The translations under genes and the position numbers were made by a program. Of a stretch of DNA of 63,434 bases, positions 7,921 through 14,888 are shown in pieces. The stretch comes from a virus. Each line of letters opens with the position of its first letter. The stretch's first letter is position 1. The DNA lies in IMG/VR virus record IMGVR_UViG_3300020446_000010, positions 1 through 63,434 of that record. One strand, given 5' to 3'. Under the pieces are notes generated by a model that did no database searches, had not been told where the DNA came from, and was given only the letters and a program-made list of their open reading frames with translations.

Positions 7921-8205
7921 ATGGCAAGTAAAGTAGACAAGAGTAAAATGGCTTGTAACAAGCCTAGAAAAAGTACGAGACCAGGAAAGAAAAAAATGGT
8001 AAAAGCTTGTGCAAATGGACAAGAAAAACTCATACATTTTGGAGCTACTGGATACGGACACAACTACTCAAAAGCTGCTAGAAAGTCATTCAAGGCTAGA
8101 CACAAGTGTGGCGAAGCAAAAAATAAATTAAGTGCTAGATACTGGGCGTGTAAAACATTATGGGCTGGTTCTGGCGGAAGTGTAAAATCAAACCCTAGAG
8201 GTTGA
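7921..8205 (+). CDS. Small basic conserved phage protein (94 aa)
   Basis: Lys/Arg-rich protein with repeated Cys residues and the pattern RKSFKARHKC...SARYWACKTLW at residues 61-86. I recognise this RxSFKARH..YWA.K.LW pattern as recurrent in short proteins of many phages; its function is not known. The ATG start was chosen over an upstream TTG at 7870, which would add a spurious signal-peptide-like leader. A promoter-like element immediately precedes the ATG. Confidence 0.75.
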   Translation: MASKVDKSKMACNKPRKSTRPGKKKMVKACANGQEKLIHFGATGYGHNYSKAARKSFKARHKCGEAKNKLSARYWACKTLWAGSGGSVKSNPRG

Positions 8206-8251
8206 ACATAAAAAATTGTTAACTTTATAAATAAACTCAAAAATTAATATC

Positions 8252-8638
8252 ATGCCAGGAAAGAAAGTAAATAAAAAGCCAACAGCACCTAAAAAAGATA
8301 AGTATGGCACAGTAATACCTGAAGGTTTCTCGTCTAGCACTGGAAAAGATTATGTAATAACCGCAAGTTCAGGTACTCTTAACAGCAGAATATCTCCTTC
8401 AGGGAACGCATCAGGAATGGGGAGTAATTATAACTTCTCACAAAACACTATGGGAAGCAAAACAACAGATGCTAGCGGCTTAACATCTCAAACTCAGTAT
8501 AAGCCTACAAAGACTACAAAGAACTTTGATGGGTCTGTAAATAAAAGCACCGACTACACAACAACAAGCTATCAGGCTGTAGACTACAATTCGATTGGAT
8601 TTAAAAATAAAGCAATCGACAAACTGAACAAAACATAA
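8252..8638 (+). CDS. Ser/Thr/Gly-rich hypothetical protein with C-terminal DYNSIG motif
   Basis: 128 residues, low complexity, rich in Ser, Thr, Gly, Asn and Lys, and probably disordered. Its last ~20 residues (DYNSIGFKNKAIDKLNKT) recur at the N-terminus of the protein at 8909 (DYNSIGMKNSAIDRL), with a 20-nt perfect DNA match. Such a shared short motif suggests that both bind the same partner, possibly in the virion or scaffold. No known family. Confidence 0.65.
   Translation: MPGKKVNKKPTAPKKDKYGTVIPEGFSSSTGKDYVITASSGTLNSRISPSGNASGMGSNYNFSQNTMGSKTTDASGLTSQTQYKPTKTTKNFDGSVNKSTDYTTTSYQAVDYNSIGFKNKAIDKLNKT
8580..8599 (+). repeat. 20-nt direct repeat, copy 1 (DYNSIG motif)
   Basis: Identical to 8925-8944. 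Encodes the DYNSIG core at the C-terminal end of the 128-aa protein. Confidence 0.8.
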
Positions 8639-8649
8639 AAAAGAAAATT

Positions 8650-8730
8650 ATGAAAAACATTAAACCTTGTGAATGCGGAAACACACAACATCCTCAGGGA
8701 AATTGTGATGGTTCTCATTTAAATAAATAA
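8650..8730 (+). CDS. 26-aa CDGSH-type iron-sulfur peptide
   Basis: The whole protein is little more than a CDGSH motif: CECGNTQHPQGNCDGSH at residues 7-23. It has the three Cys and one His ligands (Cys7, Cys9, Cys19, His23) of mitoNEET-type [2Fe-2S] sites. Spacing between the second and third Cys is nine residues, one more than the commonest form. The ATG follows an AT-rich leader like those of its neighbours, and the stop is directly followed by the next gene. If translated it would be an unusually small CDGSH protein; cluster binding and any redox role are inferred. Confidence 0.65.
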   Translation: MKNIKPCECGNTQHPQGNCDGSHLNK

Positions 8731-8731
8731 A

Positions 8732-8905
8732 ATGGCAATAGTTAAAAACCCAAAGGGTCTTGGAGACTCAATACATAACTTGACTGTAAGGACAGGCATA
8801 AAAAAAGCTGTAGATACAGTTAGTCAGGCGTTGAACACCGATTGCGGGTGCAATCATCGCCGCAAGACTCTTAATGACTTATTCCCTTATAACAAAAAAA
8901 CATAA
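8732..8905 (+). CDS. Small conserved phage protein with DCGC...LNDLFPY motif (57 aa)
   Basis: Contains an amphipathic helix (IKKAVDTVSQALN), then DCGCNHRRKTLNDLFPY at the C-terminus. A CGC-x2-R...LN..FPY ending is familiar from small proteins of Bacteroidetes phages, but no function is established. Cys38 and Cys40 might bind metal. It starts one base after the CDGSH peptide and ends just before the 285-aa protein. Confidence 0.65.
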   Translation: MAIVKNPKGLGDSIHNLTVRTGIKKAVDTVSQALNTDCGCNHRRKTLNDLFPYNKKT

Positions 8906-8908
8906 ATT

Positions 8909-9766
8909 ATGGAAGATGAAGAATTAGACTACAATTCGATTGGAATGAAAAATTCTGCAATCGACAGATTACAAGGGAATACGCCAACTCCTATTCCACT
9001 AAAGCCAGTTGGAGAAAGAACATACGGAGAAGCTGTTGTAAACTCTGAAATAGTGGACGGAAGAAGAAAAATAACTACTACAACTCCATGGTCACAGAAT
9101 TTAGCTGGTCAAGGACCTACTTACAAACAAGCAGGAGTAAACCCAGAAGCAGCAAAACAGTATTGGCAAGCAAATCCTGACAAATACAAAGAGTATCTAA
9201 AAAGTAAAACAGGACTGCAAACAGGAAAAGACGTAAGCGTTAGATTCGAAGATATTCCCGCACCTTCACCTACCCCTACACCATCACCACCTAAACCAAA
9301 ACCAAGGAAAGTTATGTCTTACCAATATAGAGCTGGAGGCAGTATTAATGAATCTATTGGTGGAAGTGGAACTCTGAAAGGAGCTATAAAAGCAGCACAA
9401 AAATTTGGAAACAAAAATCAAACTGTTGTTGATGCGGTTTATGACCCAAAAGCTTATGGAAAAAACGCTATGGGTAGATTAATTCAAACCTCAGAGGCGG
9501 CTCAAGCAAATGCGATTAGAGAAGGTCAAAAAGAAAACCCTAATTGGAAAAAAGATTTGATGGCAAACAAACAGAAGTATTCTCAAATGAGAAGAGATGT
9601 TGCAGCTTGGAGAAAGACAGGAAGTGACCCATCAAAAATGCCTAAATCAGTACAACAATTTCAAGAAAGGATTAACAATTCATACGAAAGAGTATTTGAT
9701 GGAGGCGGTAATACAAGAAGTAACAGTAGCGCAGCAGCTTACAAATTTCAAAAATTTAGAGATTAA
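8909..9766 (+). CDS. Probable minor structural protein with DYNSIG motif and Pro-rich segment
   Basis: 285 residues. It opens with DYNSIGMKNSAIDRL, shared with the preceding 128-aa protein. The central part is Gly/Thr/Lys-rich, and residues ~118-132 form a proline-rich stretch ([16 protein letters not shown]) like the linkers of the adhesin proteins at 31-41 kb. The C-terminal half is helical and basic. No catalytic motif is seen. A virion or ejected protein is plausible from composition, and the Pro-rich segment could be another substrate of the prolyl-hydroxylase-like enzyme. Confidence 0.65.
   Translation: MEDEELDYNSIGMKNSAIDRLQGNTPTPIPLKPVGERTYGEAVVNSEIVDGRRKITTTTPWSQNLAGQGPTYKQAGVNPEAAKQYWQANPDKYKEYLKSKTGLQTGKDVSVRFEDIPAPSPTPTPSPPKPKPRKVMSYQYRAGGSINESIGGSGTLKGAIKAAQKFGNKNQTVVDAVYDPKAYGKNAMGRLIQTSEAAQANAIREGQKENPNWKKDLMANKQKYSQMRRDVAAWRKTGSDPSKMPKSVQQFQERINNSYERVFDGGGNTRSNSSAAAYKFQKFRD
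8925..8944 (+). repeat. 20-nt direct repeat, copy 2 (DYNSIG motif)
   Basis: Identical to 8580-8599. Lies at the N-terminal end of the 285-aa protein. Confidence 0.8.
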
Positions 9767-9771
9767 TTATT

Positions 9772-9894
9772 ATGGCAAAGAAAACAAAAATGAGCAACAG
9801 AAAAAACCCTTGCTGGAAAGGCTATGAAATGATTGGCATGAAACCAGGAAAAGGTGGAGGCAAAGTGCCAAACTGTGTGCCAAAAAAGAAATAA
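9772..9894 (+). CDS. Small phage protein with PCWKGYEMIG...VPNCVP motif (40 aa)
   Basis: Forty residues dominated by NPCWKGYEMIGMKPGKGGG then KVPNCVPKKK. This W-x-GYE-x-IG ... VPNCVP pattern recurs in many marine and Bacteroidetes phages, alone or attached to larger virion proteins. It may be a metal-binding or virion-associated peptide; no function is established. Its stop is immediately followed by the next ATG. Confidence 0.65.
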   Translation: MAKKTKMSNRKNPCWKGYEMIGMKPGKGGGKVPNCVPKKK

Positions 9895-10074
9895 ATGGGA
9901 GACTGGGATATAAATGATGATAAAAGCAAGTTCATTTACGAACGATGCGATGATATTATTACAAGAAGACCTTTTATGTCTGACGACCCATGTGAAAAAA
10001 TTGTAATTGAAAAAAATGGAGTAACCGTGCCAGAAGGAGAAAGAGAGCCTTTTTACAGATGGTGCAAAAAATAA
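9895..10074 (+). CDS. Small acidic hypothetical protein (59 aa)
   Basis: Abuts the previous stop. Contains three spaced Cys (residues 18, 33 and 57) within an acidic sequence and ends YRWCKK. No recognised family, but contiguity with neighbours supports it. Confidence 0.55.
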   Translation: MGDWDINDDKSKFIYERCDDIITRRPFMSDDPCEKIVIEKNGVTVPEGEREPFYRWCKK

Positions 10075-10088
10075 TAAATTAAATCAAA

Positions 10089-10415
10089 ATGGAAAGTGCA
10101 TTAATTATCATAGGTGGAGCTATAGCCTTTTTTATAGCTGTTTATTTTACGGCAATGTTTTTAAGTAAAAAAGGGTTGCTAAAAGACGAAGACAATGACT
10201 GGATACCAGATGTTGTTGAAGACAAAGTTTCTGCTGTAAAAGCAGATTTAGCAGAATTGAAAGCTGATTTAAAAGCTACACAGGAAAGACTATCAAAAGA
10301 GTTGTCTGATGTCGGTTCTGCAATAAAAGAAGTTGGAAATCAATTAGGAGACGTCCCAAAGGCGTTTTCTGGTAAAAAAAGACCAGGGAGAAAAAAGAAT
10401 AATGGCTCTAAGTAA
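10089..10415 (+). CDS. Membrane-anchored coiled-coil protein (108 aa)
   Basis: N-terminal membrane helix at about residues 4-25 (ALIIIGGAIAFFIAVYFTAM), then a short acidic linker, a coiled coil over residues ~45-90 with regular heptads, and a very basic tail (KKRPGRKKNNGSK). The topology resembles phage lysis accessory or spanin-like membrane proteins, and lysis genes follow within 1 kb. Overlaps the next gene by 14 nt. Confidence 0.65.
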   Translation: MESALIIIGGAIAFFIAVYFTAMFLSKKGLLKDEDNDWIPDVVEDKVSAVKADLAELKADLKATQERLSKELSDVGSAIKEVGNQLGDVPKAFSGKKRPGRKKNNGSK

Positions 10416-10653
10416 AAGCGCAAAATATTACAGAGATAACCCTGAGGCTAGGGAAAAAAAGAATAATTATAATCTTATTTTCCAAAGAAGAAAAAAACAG
10501 GTTAAAAAACGTGTAGAATGTAATCAATATAACAGAGACAAAGGAACTTATGGGAATGGAGACAATAAAGACTGTTCACATCAATCTGATGGCTCTTTAA
10601 AAACAGAAAATCAAAAAACAAACAGAGCAAGAGGTGGAGGTCAAAGACAATGA
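10402..10653 (+). CDS. Small conserved phage protein with GTYGNGDNKDCSH...NRARGG motif
   Basis: 83 residues. A basic N-terminal half (SKSAKYYRDNPEAREKKNNY...KRVECNQYNRDKG) is followed by GTYGNGDNKDCSH and a terminal NRARGGGQ. I recognise this combination as widespread in phage genomes; its biochemical role is not known to me. Overlaps its upstream neighbour by 14 nt. Confidence 0.65.
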   Translation: MALSKSAKYYRDNPEAREKKNNYNLIFQRRKKQVKKRVECNQYNRDKGTYGNGDNKDCSHQSDGSLKTENQKTNRARGGGQRQ

Positions 10654-10657
10654 CATA

Positions 10658-10831
10658 ATGAAAAATTTCATGAACATACAAGACTTAAAAATTTGGGGGC
10701 TTAGTTCATTTGCTTTAACTATGAATTTGATGGATGTCAAGTCTGGTTTAAGTATAGTGCTGACTCTCACGGCGATAGGATACACGCTACACAAATGGTA
10801 TATAATGTACAATAAAAATAAAAATAAATGA
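10658..10831 (+). CDS. Small membrane protein of the lysis region (57 aa)
   Basis: One or two hydrophobic segments (about residues 11-24 and 33-50) with a Lys/Asn-rich tail (KWYIMYNKNKNK). The ATG at 10658 was chosen, since an upstream GTG would overlap the previous gene. Position next to the endopeptidase and holin genes suggests a lysis accessory or second holin, which is an inference. Ends in an ATGA overlap with the next gene. Confidence 0.6.
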   Translation: MKNFMNIQDLKIWGLSSFALTMNLMDVKSGLSIVLTLTAIGYTLHKWYIMYNKNKNK

Positions 10832-10977
10832 AAGTAAAAGCACCAGAAGGGTACCACTGGATGAAGTCTGGTAAAGGTACACCTAAGCTTATGAAAAATC
10901 CAAAAGGCGGATATAAACCCCATAAAGGAGGTAGTCAGTCTTTTAATTTTGAAATACAAAAAGTACACAAGTCTTAA
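10828..10977 (+). CDS. Small conserved phage protein with HWMKSG...KPHKGG motif (49 aa)
   Basis: Sequence features APEGYHWMKSGKGTPKLMK, then KPHKGGSQSFNFEIQKVHKS. This HWM..G...LM......PH.G....F..Q..H arrangement recurs in small proteins of marine phages, without known function. It shares start and stop bases with both neighbours (ATGA upstream, TAATG downstream), which indicates translational coupling into the endolysin gene. Confidence 0.6.
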   Translation: MKVKAPEGYHWMKSGKGTPKLMKNPKGGYKPHKGGSQSFNFEIQKVHKS

Positions 10978-11438
10978 TGGACAGAATAAGTGAGCATATA
11001 ACATATAAAGAAGGTATTCGTTCAAACACAGCCCTTAGAAGAGGTATAGATAATACTCCTGGTGATTACGAACTTTCTAACATGAATAACATTGCAATCA
11101 ACTTATTTGAGCCATTAAGAGAATGGGTTGGAGGACCTATAAAAATAACAAGTTTCTTCAGGTGTGAAGAATTGAACAAAGCCATTGGCGGGAGTTCTCG
11201 AAGCCAGCATTGCGAAGGCAGAGCTTTGGATTTAGATGACACTTTCGGATATAAAACCAATGCAGAGATGTTTGAATACATAAAATCAAATCTAAACTAC
11301 GACCAATTAATATGGGAGTTTGGAGATGATAATAACCCAGATTGGATACACGTAAGTTTTGTTTCTGAAATGGAGAACAGAGGTCGCTCTATGCGAGCTC
11401 AAAAAGTGAACGGAAGAACTAACTATAGTATAATATAA
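10977..11438 (+). CDS. Endolysin: M15A-type zinc peptidase
   Basis: 153 residues, the size of a single M15A (D-Ala-D-Ala carboxypeptidase/endopeptidase-like) domain. Zinc ligands are His78 and Asp85 in SRSQHCEGRALDLD and His125 in WIHVSF; the catalytic Glu is probably in IWEFG (Glu114). SFFRCEELNKAIGG is the usual upstream signature. It should cleave cross-links or stems of peptidoglycan in the periplasm to release progeny. There is no signal peptide, so export would rely on the holin at 11873. It overlaps its neighbours by one base on each side. Confidence 0.9.
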   Translation: MDRISEHITYKEGIRSNTALRRGIDNTPGDYELSNMNNIAINLFEPLREWVGGPIKITSFFRCEELNKAIGGSSRSQHCEGRALDLDDTFGYKTNAEMFEYIKSNLNYDQLIWEFGDDNNPDWIHVSFVSEMENRGRSMRAQKVNGRTNYSII

Positions 11439-11839
11439 TGAAAACTTTAGAAAAAAGACCAGAAAGTAAAAAAGTAACACCCCAAACAAAAATGACAAAA
11501 AAAGAATTAAGACACTATTTAGGAGCTGCTGGAGTTTTTATCCTTGTTATAGGATTATTACTCTTTTTAGCGTTTAATGATATACCACAGGCAAACAAAG
11601 ATATATTTGTATCTATCATAGGTATGATTGTCGGGAGTTTATCAGTGGTGATATATACCATCATTGGCAAGAACCCAGACGAAGTAAATTCTCTACAGAA
11701 AAAAGTAGAGTCACTTCAGGCTTTAGCTGATACTATGGAAAAAAGAAATGACCAACTCGAAGCAATGATTATTGAACTACAAAGAAGTATCATAGAAAAA
11801 TTGTCTGTTGTTGGAGCAAGGTTTGAGCTAAAAAAATAA
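11438..11839 (+). CDS. Two-TM coiled-coil membrane protein, lysis cassette
   Basis: 133 residues: a basic N-terminus, membrane helices at about 29-46 (LGAAGVFILVIGLLLFLAF) and 57-75 (FVSIIGMIVGSLSVVIYTII), then a coiled coil from ~82 to ~125. It sits between the endolysin and holin genes and starts at the last base of the endolysin gene. It could be an inner-membrane spanin-like or holin-accessory protein; no family is recognised. Confidence 0.65.
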   Translation: MKTLEKRPESKKVTPQTKMTKKELRHYLGAAGVFILVIGLLLFLAFNDIPQANKDIFVSIIGMIVGSLSVVIYTIIGKNPDEVNSLQKKVESLQALADTMEKRNDQLEAMIIELQRSIIEKLSVVGARFELKK

Positions 11840-11872
11840 ATTAGGCTCGTAGTATAATTAAATTGAAATAAA

Positions 11873-12250
11873 ATGCTTAAAATGTTATTATCTCTACTCG
11901 GAAGAGGAGAGGGTGGAAGAAGTAAAATAGGAGGGCTTGCGCTTGACTTAAGAGAAGCTATAAAAGGTAAAGAGCTAGACCCTAATCAAATATTAGAGCT
12001 ACAAACAAAAATAAATGAAGTTGAGGCTCAACACAGGAGTATGTTTGTTGCGGGTTGGCGCCCGTTTATAGGTTGGATTTGTGGGTTGGCTTTTGCTTAT
12101 CATTTTGTAGCATTTCCTATTGTTAGAACAATATATCCAGATGTAGAATTTCCAGTGCTAAACACTGAACCTTTATTTACAGTTTTAATGGGTATGTTAG
12201 GTCTTGGTGGTCTTAGAACGTTTGAAAAGTTAAAAGGCAAAACTAAGTAG
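11873..12250 (+). CDS. Holin, 3-TM family
   Basis: 125 residues matching the 3-TM/GTA-type holin family. An amphipathic N-terminal half is followed by the signature RSMFVAGWRPFIGWICGLAF, a second hydrophobic segment (YHFVAFPIVRTIYP), and LFTVLMGMLGLGGLRTFEK near the C-terminus. It is expected to form inner-membrane lesions that time lysis and free the M15 peptidase encoded nearby. Confidence 0.88.
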   Translation: MLKMLLSLLGRGEGGRSKIGGLALDLREAIKGKELDPNQILELQTKINEVEAQHRSMFVAGWRPFIGWICGLAFAYHFVAFPIVRTIYPDVEFPVLNTEPLFTVLMGMLGLGGLRTFEKLKGKTK

Positions 12251-12251
12251 A

Positions 12252-12386
12252 ATGGCTAAATTAATTTTAGGAAACTACACTGTTAAAACTAAAGTAAAAC
12301 GCAAAGGTGTACACGCAAAAACGAAAACCTCTAAGAACAAAAACTCAAAGTTATATATTAAGCCATACAGAGGTCAGGGCAAATAA
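12252..12386 (+). CDS. Small basic conserved phage protein (44 aa)
   Basis: Contains KRKGVHAKTKTSKNKNSK then KPYRGQGK, a pattern seen in small basic proteins of many phages, commonly near structural genes. Highly positively charged, so it may bind nucleic acid or be packaged; the function is unknown. One base separates it from the holin stop codon. Confidence 0.65.
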   Translation: MAKLILGNYTVKTKVKRKGVHAKTKTSKNKNSKLYIKPYRGQGK

Positions 12387-12403
12387 TGTGTTTTTATTTT
12401 GAG

Positions 12404-12411
12404 TAAATTTG
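12404..12411 (+). promoter_or_regulatory. Candidate -7 promoter element for the tail genes
   Basis: TAAATTTG, 16 nt upstream of the 814-aa tail protein start. It lies in one of the few intergenic gaps in this block. No clear -33 TTG. Confidence 0.35.
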
Positions 12412-12427
12412 CATAAAGTATATAATT

Positions 12428-14872
12428 ATGGCAAGGTTATCTCAGTATCCAAAAGACACATCACCAGATAAACTGGACAGCTTTCTAACGCTAGATAGCA
12501 CTTCAGGAAACACCACAAGATTAGATATTCAAGATATTGCTGGTGTTATTGCGGATAGTGACCTTATAGATACTGCGGATTCTGCCCTATTTCAATATCA
12601 AACACCAAACGACCTTAATTACACTGTAAAACAAGATGGTCTAATTGTTTTAAATCCTGTTGGCACAAACGCCACAAGACTTTTTAGCACAATAACACAG
12701 CTTTATGTTTCTAAATCAGGATTTAACGGTAAAAATATTAGCACATATCTTTCTGACCTTAACGGGTATCAAATTAAAGTAAGTAAGCTAGGTGATTTAA
12801 ATGTATTTGGGATATTTGAGGTTACACAAGCTGTAGACTACACAGACCACTACATAAGACTAGCTGTAATTTATAGAGATAGAGGAAGTGGTTCTCTAGA
12901 ATATGGAGCAAAATACTATATAAGTCATCACCAAACGTCCTTTGACAATGACTTTAGTGATAATTCTGTAACTGAATTTGGAGATGTATCTGATGCAGGC
13001 TCAGGTTATATTATAACTGATGGAGAAAGAGCTAGAGTAAATGAGGTTACTTCTAAAATATTTTATTCTGATATTGTAGATGATTTAACATCCAATATTG
13101 CTAATAAACCTCTTTCTGCAAATCAAGGTCTTGTATTAAAGCAGTTTATTGATAACATAAACACATTATTGACATCAGATAATGTAGACTTAAACTCACT
13201 ACAAGAGGTAGTTGATTTTATAGAAGCTAATAAAACAATATTAGACACCTTAACCATTAGTAATATTGCTGGATTGCAAACTGCTTTAGATAGTAAAGTG
13301 GATAAGGTTGCTGGAAAACAACTGTCAGAAAATGATTTTACAAGCGCACTGCTTGCAAAGTTGAACGGAATAGCGTTAGGAGCAGAAGTAAATGTTCAGT
13401 CTAATTATACTGAAACTGACCCAGCTAATGATAGTTTTATATTAAACAAGCCTTCAGATGTAACAGACCTTTCCATACATTCTGTTACAGAACTAAATGA
13501 TATATCATCAACAGGTTCTGGTGCTATTATAACAGATGGAGAAAGAGGGGCTATAAACGGTTTAGTTAACACAACTAGCTCAAGCACGACTGTTCAAACT
13601 AATGACTTATTAAAAATAGGAACTATTGCTGAGTTTGTAAGCTCACAACCAGTAGAGCCATCTAATAATAATGCTATATATTATACGACTGAAGATGGTC
13701 ATGATGTTTTACAATTTAAAAATCATGGTCACAGAATAAGCATGGATTCTATTGTGAGCAACCTTTCTTCAGGTCTTTTATCTGGAGGAGGTATATCTAG
13801 CTCAAGTGCTACAGAATTTACTGTTGCAGCAGGTCATGGTGTAATTCTTGACATGAATAAAGAACAAGCATCAGTAGACCCACATCCTGAACTTAAAAAT
13901 ATAGCATGGTCAGCGTATACGGCTACCGTAAGTGGTTTAGATGTAAATGACACAAACGATAAACAAACTTGGATATATGTTGACGAGACTGGTACAGTAC
14001 AACAACAAAACACACCATTCACTGACGCACAATACAATAATACAATTCCTTTAGGTGCAGTAATTCATAGAGCTGGTAATGTTAGATTTGGGAAGTCTTT
14101 CCCAAGAACAGCTTATGGTCAACAAAATCAATTTGCAGAATTTGCAAGAATATTCGGTCCTCTCAAAAAGAGTGGTCACGAATTGTCTGGAGTTGCAGGC
14201 ACATTACAAATAGCGAGAAGCCAAGGTGTTTCTTTTGCATTTGGAAGAAACTACGCAACAGACCCAAACAATCCATCTTTTGTTACAGATAGCGGACAAA
14301 CACCAGCGTTAATACATAGGTATTATCAAGATGGTTCAGGTGGATTTATAAAAGACACTAACAGTGGTTCAGGCTATACTACTTTAGATATAGACAAATA
14401 TGATGATGGTTCTGGAACACTTGCTACATTAAGTAACAACAAATTCTCAACACAAAGAGTTTATTACTTCCCAAACAATCCTACAAGTATTATTGTTTAC
14501 TACGGAAGGCAAGAATTTGATACATTAGATGCTGCTAACACAAGCATACAAGCAGAGCCGTTTACAGAAGCAAAAAATACAGCGAATCAAGCTATATTTT
14601 TAGGATATGTAATTGCGGAAAAAGGAGCTACAGATTTAACTAGCACAACAAACGTTAGAATACTTAATGCTGGCATTTTTAGAAGCGTAGCATTTAGCTC
14701 TACAGGAGCAGCAGCTTCTGCGGCAAATTTAGCAGATTTGGCAGACACAACAATACAGTCACCTGCTAATGGACAATTATTAGAATACAGTTCAACAACA
14801 CAAACTTGGAATAACATAACACCAAACTTTAATCAGAATGCTATGGCAATGGCTGTGGCGTTAGGGGGATAA
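12428..14872 (+). CDS. Tail fibre-like protein (814 aa)
   Basis: Contains sequence typical of phage fibres: an N-terminal SQYPKDTSPDKLDSFLTLDS attachment-like segment, then repeats such as SVTEFGDVSDAGSGYIITDGER (residues ~180-200) and SVTELNDISSTGSGAIITDGER (~355-375). Between them is SALLAKLNGIALGAEVNVQ followed by YTETDPANDSFILNKP, a well-known trimeric fibre repeat. The C-terminal region (~440-800) is beta-rich with Gly/Ser/Asn and may carry a receptor-binding part. No enzymatic motif is seen. It is followed 16 nt later by the 1943-aa tail protein. Confidence 0.75.
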   Translation: MARLSQYPKDTSPDKLDSFLTLDSTSGNTTRLDIQDIAGVIADSDLIDTADSALFQYQTPNDLNYTVKQDGLIVLNPVGTNATRLFSTITQLYVSKSGFNGKNISTYLSDLNGYQIKVSKLGDLNVFGIFEVTQAVDYTDHYIRLAVIYRDRGSGSLEYGAKYYISHHQTSFDNDFSDNSVTEFGDVSDAGSGYIITDGERARVNEVTSKIFYSDIVDDLTSNIANKPLSANQGLVLKQFIDNINTLLTSDNVDLNSLQEVVDFIEANKTILDTLTISNIAGLQTALDSKVDKVAGKQLSENDFTSALLAKLNGIALGAEVNVQSNYTETDPANDSFILNKPSDVTDLSIHSVTELNDISSTGSGAIITDGERGAINGLVNTTSSSTTVQTNDLLKIGTIAEFVSSQPVEPSNNNAIYYTTEDGHDVLQFKNHGHRISMDSIVSNLSSGLLSGGGISSSSATEFTVAAGHGVILDMNKEQASVDPHPELKNIAWSAYTATVSGLDVNDTNDKQTWIYVDETGTVQQQNTPFTDAQYNNTIPLGAVIHRAGNVRFGKSFPRTAYGQQNQFAEFARIFGPLKKSGHELSGVAGTLQIARSQGVSFAFGRNYATDPNNPSFVTDSGQTPALIHRYYQDGSGGFIKDTNSGSGYTTLDIDKYDDGSGTLATLSNNKFSTQRVYYFPNNPTSIIVYYGRQEFDTLDAANTSIQAEPFTEAKNTANQAIFLGYVIAEKGATDLTSTTNVRILNAGIFRSVAFSSTGAAASAANLADLADTTIQSPANGQLLEYSSTTQTWNNITPNFNQNAMAMAVALGG

Positions 14873-14888
14873 ATAAAAACAATAAAAA

